Below are positions 16,825-26,318 of a DNA stretch of 61,159 bases, piece after piece; within the stretch, counting starts at the first letter, position 1, and every line of letters starts with the position of its first letter. Both the position numbers and the translations under genes were made by a program. A model generated the notes under the pieces. The model was given only the letters and a program-made list of their open reading frames with translations, was not told where the DNA came from and made no database searches. The stretch spans positions 1 through 61,159 of the forward strand of contig NZ_AOJK01000017.1 in the NCBI RefSeq assembly GCF_000336875.1, read 5' to 3'. The stretch comes from Halorubrum californiense DSM 19288. GTDB lineage: Archaea; Halobacteriota; Halobacteria; Halobacteriales; Haloferacaceae.

Positions 16825-16872
16825 AGGCGTTTCCAGTCGCAGACGTTTCCGGTCACAGGCGTTTCCGACCGC
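16825..16872. repeat. Three tandem 16-bp repeats
   Basis: Three adjacent 16-bp units: AGGCGTTTCCAGTCGC, AGACGTTTCCGGTCAC and AGGCGTTTCCGACCGC. They lie between the stop of the cysteine hydrolase and the promoter region of the Tat-exported protein (TATA-like CTTTTTACC near 16908). They could be a protein-binding array or a simple slippage repeat. Confidence 0.75.
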
Positions 16873-16935
16873 CGAAATTATCGCCCGCGCAAATCGGCGT
16901 GTAACCCTTTTTACCGCTCGCCGGGACCGGAGGGT

Positions 16936-17487
16936 ATGGACATCTCTCGACGGGGCGTTCTCGGCGGCCTCGGCGCGGCCTGTGCGGTCGGCGCCGTCGG
17001 CTTCGCGGGCGCGGCGACGGTGACGGACGGGGAGGCGGCGGGGGGAATCGGCGGCGACGGTCCCCGACCGACGGGCGAGTCGACCGCGGGCGACGACGGC
17101 CCCGAGTCGGCCGCGGTCGACCCGGACGCGCCGTTCGAGGCGCGGCTGGTCGGCGACGACGGGACCGACGCGCTCCTGTTCGACGCGAGCGACCTCGACC
17201 GCGTCAAGGGCGTCTTCGCCGAGGAGGGCGAGTACCTCGTGCAGGTCGTGCTCCCCGACGCGGGCGTCGAGTCGTTCCGGACCCGCCTCGACGAGGCCGG
17301 CGCGACCGACGACCCGGCGGCGTTCGTCGTGTCGATGACGCTCGACGGGACCGAGGTGCGGCGCGTCGAACTCGACCGGGAGACCGTCGACGCCCTCACC
17401 GGGTCCGACTGGGAGGGCGTGTTGACGCTCCCGTTCGGCGAGGAGGGGGTGGCCCGGTCCGTGTACGACCGGCTGGCCGACAGCTAA
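16936..17487 (+). CDS. Tat-exported protein of unknown function
   Basis: 183 aa. The start shows a Tat-type signal (DISRRGVLGGLGAACAVGAVG). A Gly/Asp-rich linker is followed by a compact domain from about residue 62 (DAPFEARLVGDDGTDALLF) to the end, with alternating strands and helices. No catalytic motif is visible and I do not recognise the family. The upstream frame is open but lacks protein-like sequence before this ATG. Confidence 0.75.
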   Translation: MDISRRGVLGGLGAACAVGAVGFAGAATVTDGEAAGGIGGDGPRPTGESTAGDDGPESAAVDPDAPFEARLVGDDGTDALLFDASDLDRVKGVFAEEGEYLVQVVLPDAGVESFRTRLDEAGATDDPAAFVVSMTLDGTEVRRVELDRETVDALTGSDWEGVLTLPFGEEGVARSVYDRLADS

Positions 17488-17584
17488 CCCGTCTCGGGGA
17501 CCGACCGCGGACGACTGACTGGTCAGGTGTCGCGGCGGCCGAGCCGGAGGACAGTGTTTTGCCCCTCGACCGCGTGGCTCCGAC

Positions 17585-17716
17585 GTGAGCGACGAATCGG
17601 GGAACGACGGCGGCCGCCCGTGTCCGGTCTGCGAGACGCCGATGTACCACCGTCACTGTAAGTACGTCTGTCCGGCGCACGGCGTCGTCTACGACTGTAG
17701 CGACACGTTCTACTGA
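17585..17716 (+). CDS. Small zinc-finger protein (HVO_2523-like)
   Basis: 43 aa from a GTG start. Four cysteines in two knuckles, CPVC and C-x3-C (HCKYVCPAHG), plus CSDTFY at the end, form a zinc-binding mini-protein. Similar haloarchaeal micro-proteins sit next to phytoene synthase (HVO_2523/HVO_2524 in Haloferax), matching the arrangement here. The role is unknown. Confidence 0.78.
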   Translation: MSDESGNDGGRPCPVCETPMYHRHCKYVCPAHGVVYDCSDTFY

Positions 17717-17875
17717 GCCGCCGGTCGTCTCTCGTGCCGCGCCCGTCGCCGGAATTAACAGGGGTGACGGCGAACCAAACTGGGTCGTGCGAACTGTTAT
17801 GTTCTTGGAGGCCGACCTTTCTTCCATGATGGGCGACCCGTACGTGACCCTCCACGCCGACCCACCGAGGTCAGC

Positions 17876-18841
17876 ATGGTAGAGCAAAACCAGGTTGCCC
17901 GGAGCAAGCGGATCCAGCGCCGCACCGGGAAGACGTTCCACGTCGCCACCCGGCTGCTGCCGCAGCGGATCCGCCATCCGACGTACGTGCTGTACGGATT
18001 CTTCCGTATCGCCGACGAGGTCGTCGACGCCGAGGACACCGCGCCGCCCGCCGAACAGCGGGCGGAGCTCGACCGGCTCCGGGCCGCCGCGCTCGGCGAA
18101 GAGCCGACCGACGACCCGGTGTTGGAAGCGTTCGCCGAGGTGGTCGAGCGCAACGGTATCCCGGACGAGGACGTCCACTCGTTCGTGGACGCGATGGCGA
18201 GCGACATCGACACCGACCGGTACGAGACGTATACCGACTTGGAGGCGTACATGGACGGCTCCGCGGCCGCCGTCGGGCGGATGATGACGGCGATCATGGA
18301 CCTCGACGAGGAGACCGAGGCGCGGGCGCTCCCCCACGCCACGAAGCTCGGCGAGGCGTTCCAGATGACGAACTTCCTCCGGGACGTTCGCGAGGACGTC
18401 GTCGAGCGCGACCGGATCTACCTCCCGCTGGAGACGCTCCGCCGCCACGGCGTGAGCGAAGGGCAGATCCTCGACCTGGAGTTCGACGACAGCGTCGCGG
18501 CCGCGATCCGCGAGGAGATGGCCCGCACCGAGCGGCTCTACGAGGAGGGCGTCGCCGGGATCAAGTACCTCCCCGACGACTGCCAGCTCGCGGTGCTGCT
18601 CGCGGCGGTGCTGTACGTCGACCACCACCGACTCATCCGCAATCGCGGCTACGACACCGTCTCGACCACCCCGGAGCTGTCGCTCACCCGGAAGCTGTCG
18701 CTGCTCGTCCGCACCCGCTGGAAGTGGCAGTGGAACCGCGACCCCGAAGCGGTGTTCTACGACATGTGTACCGACTTCGACCCCAGCCGCGAGCGCCACG
18801 GCCACGGTCCGCACGGGACGGGCGTCCCGCAGACGGACTGA
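17876..18841 (+). CDS. crtB: Phytoene synthase
   Basis: 321 aa. Condenses two geranylgeranyl diphosphates to phytoene, the first step towards C40 carotenoids and the C50 bacterioruberin pigments. Both Asp-rich substrate motifs are visible: D47-EVVD-51, and NFLRDVREDVVERDRIYLP in the second half. The ATG follows a 18-codon overlapping upstream frame. A small membrane protein gene starts 6 bp after the stop. Confidence 0.95.
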   Translation: MVEQNQVARSKRIQRRTGKTFHVATRLLPQRIRHPTYVLYGFFRIADEVVDAEDTAPPAEQRAELDRLRAAALGEEPTDDPVLEAFAEVVERNGIPDEDVHSFVDAMASDIDTDRYETYTDLEAYMDGSAAAVGRMMTAIMDLDEETEARALPHATKLGEAFQMTNFLRDVREDVVERDRIYLPLETLRRHGVSEGQILDLEFDDSVAAAIREEMARTERLYEEGVAGIKYLPDDCQLAVLLAAVLYVDHHRLIRNRGYDTVSTTPELSLTRKLSLLVRTRWKWQWNRDPEAVFYDMCTDFDPSRERHGHGPHGTGVPQTD

Positions 18842-18847
18842 GCGGCC

Positions 18848-19057
18848 GTGGACCGCTCCCGGTTCGTCGCCCTCGCGGTCGGCGCGTTCGGGCTCGTCTT
18901 CGTCTCCTTCCTCCTGCGCGGACTGACCCGCTTAGTGGCCCCCTACGAGGTCGCCGTCGCCGTGTCGGCGCCCGTCCTCTTCGCGGCGGCCGCGCTGCTG
19001 GCCGTCCTCGTCGGCCTCGCACTCCTCGACGTGACCGGGATCCGTCGGCTGACCTGA
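18848..19057 (+). CDS. Small two-helix membrane protein
   Basis: 69 aa from a GTG start 6 bp after crtB. Two transmembrane helices are predicted (about 6-24 and 35-60, VAVAVSAPVLFAAAALLAVL). No family is recognised. The close spacing suggests cotranscription with crtB. Confidence 0.65.
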   Translation: MDRSRFVALAVGAFGLVFVSFLLRGLTRLVAPYEVAVAVSAPVLFAAAALLAVLVGLALLDVTGIRRLT

Positions 19058-19129
19058 ACGCCGGCGCGGTCGGCCTGCGCCGTTCGACCGAGTCGGAACG
19101 CCCTTGCCCCGCCGCCCCCGACGGCGCGT

Positions 19130-20407
19130 ATGGACGTACGAACCGTCGCGGACCTCTCGCCGGCCGAGCGCCGCGCCCTCTTCGAGCGCGACGCCGGCGT
19201 CGACGGGGTCCGCGAAGACGTGCGGGAGATCGTCGAGCGGGTCCGCGAGGAGGGCGACGTCGCGGTCCGCGAGTTCGCCGAGGAGTTCGACGGCGTCGCC
19301 GTCGGCAACGTGGACATCACCGACGACGCGACGCGGGCGCACGAGGAGTTGGCTGACGCGGACGACCCCGTCCTCGACGCGGTCCGAGAGGCGGCCGCGA
19401 ACGTCCGCGAGTTCCACGACCGGCAGCGCCCAGAGGACTGGCGCGACGACTTCGGCGGCCGGGAGCTGGGGCGGCGCTTCCGACCGATCGACCGCGTCGG
19501 GGTGTACGTGCCCGGCGGCGCGGCCGCGTACCCCTCCAGCGCGCTGATGGGGATCATCCCCGCGGTCGTCGCCGGCGTCGACCACGTCGCCGTCGCCACG
19601 CCGCCGGCGGCGGAACTGAACCCGGTCACCCTCGCGGCGATCCACGAGGCGGGCGCGGACGCGGTGTACCAGGTCGGCGGCGCACAGGCCATCTCCGCGC
19701 TCGCGTACGGGACGGAGACGGTGACGCGGGTCCAAAAGATCGTGGGGCCCGGAAACAAGTGGGTCACCGCGGCGAAGTCGATCGTTCAGGGCGACGTGGA
19801 GATCGACTTCCTCGCGGGCCCGAGCGAGGTGCTGGTCCTCGCCGACGACACCGCCGACCCCGACCTCGTCGCGGCGGACCTCGTCGCGCAGGCCGAACAC
19901 GACCCGAACGCCTCCGTGGTCGCGGTCACGGACGACGCCGCCCTCGCCGACGCCGTCGCCGACGCCGTCGACGCGCAGGCGGCCGAGCGAGAGCGCGAGG
20001 AGACGATCCGGGCCGCCCTCGACAACGAGGCGTCCGGCGTCCTCCACGCGCGGTCGATGCCGGAGGCAGTGTTGTTCGCCGAGGAGTACGCCGCCGAACA
20101 CCTCTCGATCGTGGCCGACGACGACGAGGCGCTCCTCGACCGGATCACCAACGCCGGCTCGGTGTTCCTCGGGCCGTACTCGCCGGTCGCCGCGGGCGAT
20201 TACGCGGCCGGGACGAACCACGTGCTGCCGACGAACGGCGGCGCGAAGCGCTACGGCGGGCTCTCCGTGGACACGTTCCTCCGCTCCTCGACGGTCCAGC
20301 GGCTCGACCGCGACGCGCTCGACGACCTCTCGGAGACGATCACGAGCCTCGCCAAGGCCGAGGGGCTGGAGGCGCACGCCGAGAGCGTCCGGAAGCGGTT
20401 CGAGTAG
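19130..20407 (+). CDS. hisD: Histidinol dehydrogenase
   Basis: 425 aa, normal length. Catalyses the last two oxidations of histidine synthesis, histidinol to histidine, with NAD and zinc. Family signatures include RFRPIDRVGVYVPGG, GPGNKWVTAAK, IDFLAGPSEVLVLAD, AEHDPNASVV and EEYAAEHLSIV, which carries catalytic and zinc-binding residues. It stands alone and is not in a his operon. Confidence 0.97.
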   Translation: MDVRTVADLSPAERRALFERDAGVDGVREDVREIVERVREEGDVAVREFAEEFDGVAVGNVDITDDATRAHEELADADDPVLDAVREAAANVREFHDRQRPEDWRDDFGGRELGRRFRPIDRVGVYVPGGAAAYPSSALMGIIPAVVAGVDHVAVATPPAAELNPVTLAAIHEAGADAVYQVGGAQAISALAYGTETVTRVQKIVGPGNKWVTAAKSIVQGDVEIDFLAGPSEVLVLADDTADPDLVAADLVAQAEHDPNASVVAVTDDAALADAVADAVDAQAAEREREETIRAALDNEASGVLHARSMPEAVLFAEEYAAEHLSIVADDDEALLDRITNAGSVFLGPYSPVAAGDYAAGTNHVLPTNGGAKRYGGLSVDTFLRSSTVQRLDRDALDDLSETITSLAKAEGLEAHAESVRKRFE

Positions 20408-20573
20408 GCGTCGGCATTTTTAAACTGATTTTGGTAGCGTTATATACTCTGCCGAGCCGAAGGATCGCCTCAGTACCAAAAATGACGAGCACCGGGCGGT
20501 ACGAACCGCTCTAAACCACCATATTCGGCTCATAGCAGCCTTCTTACTCGGAAAAGCAGCCTGTTAATTCGTA

Positions 20574-21782
20574 ATGGTGGACGACACCGACGGACGGCGG
20601 GAATCGAGTTCGCGACGGAAGTTCCTCATCGCCGGCGGCGCGGCCGGAATCACCGGTCTCGCCGGCTGTTCAGGCGGGTCCGGTTCGTCCGCGTCGGGGT
20701 CGGACGGCTCCGACGGCGGCGACGGCGCGTCCAGCAGCGCCAGCGGCTCCGGCGACTCGATGCTGGCCGAATCGAGCGCCTTCGACCCCGAGAGTCCGAA
20801 CTGGGAGGAGAACAACTACCTGTCGAGCCCGCTGATCGACGCGGGGTACGAGCGCGGGACGCAGGCCGACCTCAAACGGATGGGGAACCGCGAGGTCGAG
20901 GAGGTCCCGCACGGCGAGCCCGTGCAGGAGACGCCCGACGACGAGAGCGAGTGGCTCGAACCCGACACGCTCGTGTTCACCGAGAGCCCGAGCGAGGACG
21001 TCCAGGGCCGCTACGAGGAGGACTTCGCGGCCGTCTTCGAGCGCATCGAGGAGGAGACCGGCATCCCGGTCGAGTACAACCGCGTCAACAACTACGCCGC
21101 CTCCGTGGAGGCGATGCGCTCCGAGCGGGCCCACATCGCGAACTTCTCGACCGGGACCACCGCGTTCGCGGTCAACCTCGCCGGCGCGGTGCCGTTCACC
21201 GCCGGCATCGCGCCCAACGGCGCGTTCGGCTATCGCCTGTTCGCGACCACCCGGGCCGACGCCGACGACATCCAGAGCGTCGCGGACTTCGCGAACGACG
21301 ACGTGCGGATGGCCCACGCCGAGCCGGCCTCGAACTCCGGCCATCAGGCCCCGTCGGCGCTGTTCGACCAGTACTTCGACGTGACCGCCGAGGAGGACTA
21401 CGAGGTCAACTTCTCCGGCGGCCACTCGCAGACCACGCGCGGCATCGCGGCGGGCGACTACGACGCGGGGCCGATCTGTTCGACCTGCTTCCTCGACACC
21501 GTCGAGGGCGACAGCAACCTGAGCTTCGACGACTTCAAAGTCGTCTGGGCGTCCGACCCGTTCCCGAACGGCCCGGTCGCCTACCGCTACAACCTCCATC
21601 CCGACATCCAAGAGGGGATCCGCGCGGCCTGGCTCGACTCCGACTTCGCCGGCACGGCGTACGCCGAGCGCACCGGCTACGAGGAGTACGTCCCCATCGA
21701 GTACAAGCGCCACTGGTACAACATCATGGTCATCCAGCGGTACAACGGCGTCGAGTACACGCAGGGCTCGCTGAGCGAGTGA
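20574..21782 (+). CDS. phnD: Phosphonate-type ABC transporter substrate-binding lipoprotein PhnD
   Basis: 402 aa. The twin-arginine signal ([15 protein letters not shown]14/R15) ends in a lipobox with C32 (GLAGCSGG), so the protein is exported folded by Tat and lipid-anchored. The binding domain has PhnD features ([49 protein letters not shown]). Its usual ligand is phosphonate or phosphite. The upstream 166 bp are A+T-rich with TTATATAC at 20440-20447. It begins the phn operon. Confidence 0.92.
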   Translation: MVDDTDGRRESSSRRKFLIAGGAAGITGLAGCSGGSGSSASGSDGSDGGDGASSSASGSGDSMLAESSAFDPESPNWEENNYLSSPLIDAGYERGTQADLKRMGNREVEEVPHGEPVQETPDDESEWLEPDTLVFTESPSEDVQGRYEEDFAAVFERIEEETGIPVEYNRVNNYAASVEAMRSERAHIANFSTGTTAFAVNLAGAVPFTAGIAPNGAFGYRLFATTRADADDIQSVADFANDDVRMAHAEPASNSGHQAPSALFDQYFDVTAEEDYEVNFSGGHSQTTRGIAAGDYDAGPICSTCFLDTVEGDSNLSFDDFKVVWASDPFPNGPVAYRYNLHPDIQEGIRAAWLDSDFAGTAYAERTGYEEYVPIEYKRHWYNIMVIQRYNGVEYTQGSLSE

Positions 21783-21786
21783 CTCG

Positions 21787-22662
21787 ATGACGCTCGACGT
21801 AACCGATCTGCGGAAGACGTACCCGACCGGGGACGAGGCGTTGAATGGCGTCGACCTCTCGGTCGGCGGCAGCGAGACGACCGCGATGATCGGCCCGAGC
21901 GGCGCCGGGAAAAGCACCTTCATCAGGTGCGTCAACCGTCTCACGGAGCCCACCGGGGGAACGGTGGAGATCGACGGCACGGACCTCACCGCGCTCGACG
22001 ACGACGGGCTCCGCGAGGCTCGCCGGGACATCGGCATGATATTCCAGGAGTACAACCTGGTCGAGCGGCTGACCGTGATGGAGAACGTGCTCACCGGTCG
22101 GCTCGGGTACGTCTCGGCGTGGCGGGCGTTCCGCCGCTCGTTCCCGCCGGAGGACATCGAGCGCGCCTACGAGATACTGGAGACCGTGGGGCTCGACGAC
22201 ATGGAGAACAAACGCGTCGACGAGCTGTCCGGCGGGCAGCGCCAGCGCGTCGGCATCGCCCGCGCCGTCGTCCAACAGCCGAAGATCCTGCTCGTCGACG
22301 AGCCGACCTCCAGTCTCGACCCCGAAACGTCGAACACGGTGATGCGGCTGCTCACCGAGATCGCGGCCGAGCGCGAGGTCCCCGTGCTGATCAACATCCA
22401 CGAGGTCGACCTCGCGGTCGAACACGCCGACCGCATCGTCGGACTCCACGACGGCGAGGTGGTCTTCGAGGGGTCGGCGGACGAGCTCGGCGACGACACG
22501 CTCGACCGCGTGTACCGCGGCGGCGACCCGCCCGAATCGCGCGCACCGAACGCCAGCGAGGGGCCGGCAGACGACGACGCGGCGGACGAGTCGGTCGTCC
22601 GGAACGGGGTCGTCTCGGCGGACGGCCGCGCCTCCGAGCGACCGACGTCCGGTGGGTCCTGA
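21787..22662 (+). CDS. phnC: Phosphonate-type ABC transporter ATPase PhnC
   Basis: 291 aa. Walker A is GPSGAGKST, the signature is LSGGQRQR, and Walker B is [12 protein letters not shown], followed by the switch His (INIHEVD). The last 45 residues are an acidic extension beyond the normal ATPase. It starts 4 bp after phnD and ends 1 bp before the phnE ATG. Confidence 0.95.
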   Translation: MTLDVTDLRKTYPTGDEALNGVDLSVGGSETTAMIGPSGAGKSTFIRCVNRLTEPTGGTVEIDGTDLTALDDDGLREARRDIGMIFQEYNLVERLTVMENVLTGRLGYVSAWRAFRRSFPPEDIERAYEILETVGLDDMENKRVDELSGGQRQRVGIARAVVQQPKILLVDEPTSSLDPETSNTVMRLLTEIAAEREVPVLINIHEVDLAVEHADRIVGLHDGEVVFEGSADELGDDTLDRVYRGGDPPESRAPNASEGPADDDAADESVVRNGVVSADGRASERPTSGGS

Positions 22663-22663
22663 G

Positions 22664-23464
22664 ATGGCGGCGGAACAGCGCACCTGGCGGCGACCGACGG
22701 CGTTCGGCCGCCGGGAGTTCAAGTGGGCCGCGTACGTCGGTCTCGTGGCCTTCTTCCTCTGGTCGGCGCTGGGAGTGGGCGTCGATCCCGCCCGGATCGC
22801 GCAGGGGATCGGCCGCGGGCTGACGCTGCTCGGTGACTTCTTCCCACCGGAGGCGACGCCGCGACAGGCCCAGCGGATCGTCGACAAGATGGTCGAGAGC
22901 GTCGCCATGGCGATGATATCGACCGTGACGGGCATCCTGATCAGCGTCCCCGTCGCGTTCATGGCCGCGGAGAACCTCTCGCCGAAGCCGCTGTACTACC
23001 TCAACCGCGGGTTCATCTCGCTGTCGCGGGCGCTCAACGCGATCATCGTCGCCATCCTCGTGGTGAAGGCGGTCGGGCTCGGTCCGCTCGCCGGCATCAT
23101 CACGATCACGTTCAAGACGGTCGGCTTCTTCGCGAAGTTGCTCGCGGAGGACCTCGAAGACATCGACATGGGGAGCGTCGACGCGGTGCGGGCGGCCGGC
23201 GCGTCGCCGGTACAGACCCTGCTGTACGGGGTCGTCCCGCAGATAATCCCCCGGTTCGCGGGGCTCAGCGTCTACCGCTGGGACATCAACATCCGGACCT
23301 CGACCGTCGTCGGGATCGTCGGCGCCGGCGGGATCGGCTCCGTGCTGCTCACCGCCTTCAACCGCTACTCCTACCAGTACGTCAGCGCCATCCTCGTCGC
23401 GATCATCGCGGTCGTGCTCGTGGCCGAGGGAGTCAGCGCGGTCGTCAGACGGAGGTACCAGTGA
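22664..23464 (+). CDS. phnE: Phosphonate-type ABC transporter permease PhnE (first)
   Basis: 266 aa. The family pattern is present: an N-terminal transmembrane segment (WAAYVGLVAFFLWSAL), a permease core and the cytoplasmic EAA-like loop (DAVRAAGASPVQTLLYGVVPQ). The ATG at 22664 is preferred over the GTG at 22652, because it lies directly after the phnC stop. The stop overlaps the ATG of the second permease. Confidence 0.93.
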   Translation: MAAEQRTWRRPTAFGRREFKWAAYVGLVAFFLWSALGVGVDPARIAQGIGRGLTLLGDFFPPEATPRQAQRIVDKMVESVAMAMISTVTGILISVPVAFMAAENLSPKPLYYLNRGFISLSRALNAIIVAILVVKAVGLGPLAGIITITFKTVGFFAKLLAEDLEDIDMGSVDAVRAAGASPVQTLLYGVVPQIIPRFAGLSVYRWDINIRTSTVVGIVGAGGIGSVLLTAFNRYSYQYVSAILVAIIAVVLVAEGVSAVVRRRYQ

Positions 23465-24264
23465 TGTCCGAGGTCGACGTCTCCACCACCTGGCGGCGGT
23501 TCGACCGCCGCCGAAGGATCGGCCGGTTCGTCGGGGTGCTGGGAGCGCTGGTCGTGTTCCTCGCCTCGTGGCGCTACCTCGACATGGGGATCACCAACGT
23601 TGAGACGGTCCCGCGCGAGATCAACGACCTGCTCACACGGATGTACCCGCCGGACGTGGCGTACACCGTCGAGATCGTGGAGCCGCTGATCGAGACGCTC
23701 CACATCGCCGCGCTCGGCACCGCCGGCGCGGTCGTGCTCGCGGTTCCCGTCGCGCTGCTCGCGGCCGAGAACACCACGCCGAACGCCGCGACATACTGGC
23801 TCGGAAAGCTGATCGTGACGGTGAGCCGGTCGGTGAACACGATCATCTGGGCGCTGATCTTCGTGGTGGTGTTCGGCAGCGGCCCCCTCGCCGGCGCGGT
23901 CGCCATCGCGTTCCGGTCGGTCGGCTTCCTCGGGAAGCTGCTCGGCGAGGAGATAGAGGAGATCGACTTCGGACAGGTGGAGGCCGTCCGCGCCGCGGGC
24001 GCCTCCTCGGTACAGGTCCTGCTGTACGGCATCCTCCCGCAGGTGAAGCCGGCGCTCGTTGGGCTCAGCGTCTACCGCTGGGACATCAACGTCCGCGACT
24101 CGACGATCCTCGGCTTCGTCGGCGCCGGCGGCATCGGCGTCCAGCTGTTCCGGGCGGTGAACGCCTTCGCCTGGCAGTCGGTGGCGATGATACTGATCGT
24201 CATCCTCGGGGTCGTCCTCGCGAGCGAGGGGATCTCGGCGTACGCGCGGAGGCTCGTCCGATGA
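23464..24264 (+). CDS. phnE: Phosphonate-type ABC transporter permease PhnE (second)
   Basis: 266 aa. A paralogue of the preceding gene, with the same EAA-like loop (EAVRAAGASSVQVLLYGILPQ) and the shared GLSVYRWDINVR motif. Two PhnE subunits in one operon imply a heterodimeric channel. The start overlaps the preceding stop by one base, and its own stop overlaps the HAD gene by four. Confidence 0.93.
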   Translation: MSEVDVSTTWRRFDRRRRIGRFVGVLGALVVFLASWRYLDMGITNVETVPREINDLLTRMYPPDVAYTVEIVEPLIETLHIAALGTAGAVVLAVPVALLAAENTTPNAATYWLGKLIVTVSRSVNTIIWALIFVVVFGSGPLAGAVAIAFRSVGFLGKLLGEEIEEIDFGQVEAVRAAGASSVQVLLYGILPQVKPALVGLSVYRWDINVRDSTILGFVGAGGIGVQLFRAVNAFAWQSVAMILIVILGVVLASEGISAYARRLVR

Positions 24265-25010
24265 GCCCGAACCGGTCGGCCGGGTACGAGACGGTGTTGT
24301 TCGACATGGACGGCGTGATCCTCGAAGGCTGGGGGACCGACGACGCCGTTCACGCCCGCGCGCTCGACGACGTGCTCGAAGCGCGGGACGTGCGAGCGAC
24401 GGGGGACCTCCGGCGGTCCCTCGAAACGTACGAGTACGACGACGGGTTCCGTGCCGCCTGCGAGGAGCTCGGCGTCGACCCGTCGGAGCTCTTCCGGGAG
24501 CGGGAAGAGCGTAGCGCGAAGCGCGCGGTCGCTCGGCTCTCGGCCGGGGTGCGACGGCTTCACCGGGACGTCGACGCCCTCGACGAGGTGGCCGAACACG
24601 CCGCGCTCGGGCTCGTGAGCAACAACTACCACCCGACGGTCGAGTTCGTCGTCGACCACTTCCGCCTCGACGCGTTCTCGTTCGTCCGGGGGCGAGACCT
24701 CGGGCCGACCGGGTTCCGGCGCCGCAAGCCCGACCCGCACTACCTGAACGAGGCGCTCGACGCGCTCGGCGCCTCGACCGGGCTCTACGTGGGCGACCGC
24801 GCGACGGACATGATCGCCGCCGAGCGTGCCGGCCTTGACGGCGCGTTCCTGCGGCGCGACCACAACGCCGCGCTCGATCCGGACGCCGATCCGACCGTCG
24901 AGATCGAGGGCCTCGGAGCGGTGGCCGACCTCGTCGGTACGGAGGAGTCGACCGGGAGACCGACGCGCTCGACGGACGACGCCCCGAGCGACCGGGTCCG
25001 GACCGAGTAG
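24261..25010 (+). CDS. HAD-family phosphatase
   Basis: 249 aa. HAD motif I is FDMDGVI with nucleophile D15 and D17. Motif II is in LVSNNYH, and motif III/IV is RRKPDPHY followed by YVGDRATDM. The ATGA overlap with phnE places it in the transporter operon, so it may process an imported phosphorus compound or its breakdown product. The substrate is not deducible. No C-P lyase genes are present in the window. Confidence 0.82.
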   Translation: MSPNRSAGYETVLFDMDGVILEGWGTDDAVHARALDDVLEARDVRATGDLRRSLETYEYDDGFRAACEELGVDPSELFREREERSAKRAVARLSAGVRRLHRDVDALDEVAEHAALGLVSNNYHPTVEFVVDHFRLDAFSFVRGRDLGPTGFRRRKPDPHYLNEALDALGASTGLYVGDRATDMIAAERAGLDGAFLRRDHNAALDPDADPTVEIEGLGAVADLVGTEESTGRPTRSTDDAPSDRVRTE

Positions 25011-25146
25011 CGGAGAGGGGCCCGCGACTCCGCCCTTCGGCGGCGGACGCGGCCGGCCGTCGGCGGCGGAAACGGCCGCCAATCGACGGCGTCCGCGGCC
25101 GACCTCCGCAGCAACGGTTATCCCTCGCTGTCGCGTCCCGGACGAC

Positions 25147-26271
25147 ATGATTCCGTCGCCGCTGACGCTGTTCGGGGGGTTCACCGCGCTGGAGGCGACG
25201 GTCGCGGTCCTCGTCGTCTCGGTCGTCGCCGCCGCGGCGATGGAGTTCGTCGTCATCCGGGTCGCCCGTCGGTTCGTCTCGACCACCGACTCCGCGTACG
25301 ACGACATCCTCGTCTCCTCGCTCCGCGCGCCGCTCGTCGTCACCGCCGCGCTCGCCGGCGTGTTCGTGCTCACGCAGGTGCCGGCGGTCCGGTCGTCGGT
25401 GCTGGTGAGCCCGCAGCTGCTCGACGCGGCGTTCGGGCGGCCGTCGCTGTCGGTCATCGTCCTCGTCTGGGCGTACGCGGCGAACACCGTCGTCAACCGA
25501 CTCGTCGCCGCGGTCAACGTCGAGGGCGGCCGGTTCGACTTCGCGCCCGTCTTCTCGAACGTCTGGACGATCGCGGTGTTCGTCGGGAGCGTCGGCACGC
25601 TGCTGTGGCTGTGGGGCGTCGAGATCACGCCCCTGCTCGGCGCGGCCGGGGTGGCGGGTATCGCGGTCGGCTTCGCGGCGAAGGACACCGTCGCGAACTT
25701 CTTCGGCGGGATCGCGCTGTACTTCGACGACACCTACAAGATCGGCGACTACATCGTCCTCGACGACGGCACCGCGGGGACCGTGATCAAGGTCGGCGTG
25801 CGCTCGACGACGCTGCTCACCCGCGACGAGGTGCTGGTGACGGTCCCGAACGCGGCGCTCAACGCCTCGAAGGTGACCAACGAGTCCGCGCCCCAGCGCC
25901 GCCGCCGCGTCCGCGTCCCGATCGGCGTCGCCTACGGGACGGACGTGGACGAGTTCGAGGCGCTCGCGCTGGCGGTCGTGGGGGCGGAGTCGCTGGTCCT
26001 CGACTCCCCGAAGCCGCGGGCGCGGTTCCGGTCGTTCGGCGACTCGTCGCTCCAGTACGAGATCCTCTGTTGGGTGAACGGGCCCACCCGTCGCCGCCGC
26101 GCCCAGCACGAACTCAACCGGGCGCTGTACATCGCGCTCGGCGACGCCGACATCGAGATCCCGTATCCGAAACGGGACGTGACGGTCAGCGGGGCCGTCG
26201 GGCCCGCGGTGGCCGCTCGCGACGGCGCGCCCGAGTCCGACGCGGACCCGAGCGCCGACGCCGCGACCTGA
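25147..26271 (+). CDS. MscS-family mechanosensitive channel
   Basis: 374 aa. Four hydrophobic segments are followed by the MscS pore and beta domain (GAAGVAGIAVGFAAKDTVANFFGG is the pore-lining helix; TYKIGDYIVLDDGTAGTV follows). The C-terminal alpha/beta domain includes SLQYEILCWV. Such channels release osmolytes after osmotic downshift. The ATG is chosen because sequence upstream in frame is not protein-like. TATA-like GGTTATC is near 25116. Confidence 0.92.
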   Translation: MIPSPLTLFGGFTALEATVAVLVVSVVAAAAMEFVVIRVARRFVSTTDSAYDDILVSSLRAPLVVTAALAGVFVLTQVPAVRSSVLVSPQLLDAAFGRPSLSVIVLVWAYAANTVVNRLVAAVNVEGGRFDFAPVFSNVWTIAVFVGSVGTLLWLWGVEITPLLGAAGVAGIAVGFAAKDTVANFFGGIALYFDDTYKIGDYIVLDDGTAGTVIKVGVRSTTLLTRDEVLVTVPNAALNASKVTNESAPQRRRRVRVPIGVAYGTDVDEFEALALAVVGAESLVLDSPKPRARFRSFGDSSLQYEILCWVNGPTRRRRAQHELNRALYIALGDADIEIPYPKRDVTVSGAVGPAVAARDGAPESDADPSADAAT

Positions 26272-26318
26272 CGGCTCCCGCCGGCAGGGTTTTGAGTGTC
26301 GACGCCGAACGCGTTCGC

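Noticed and set aside
20482..20514. Ten-codon frame (MTSTGRYEPL) upstream of phnD with a GCGGT/ACCGC hairpin
   Set aside because: Too short to support, and the hairpin is weak. The expected phosphate-responsive element cannot be identified by eye.
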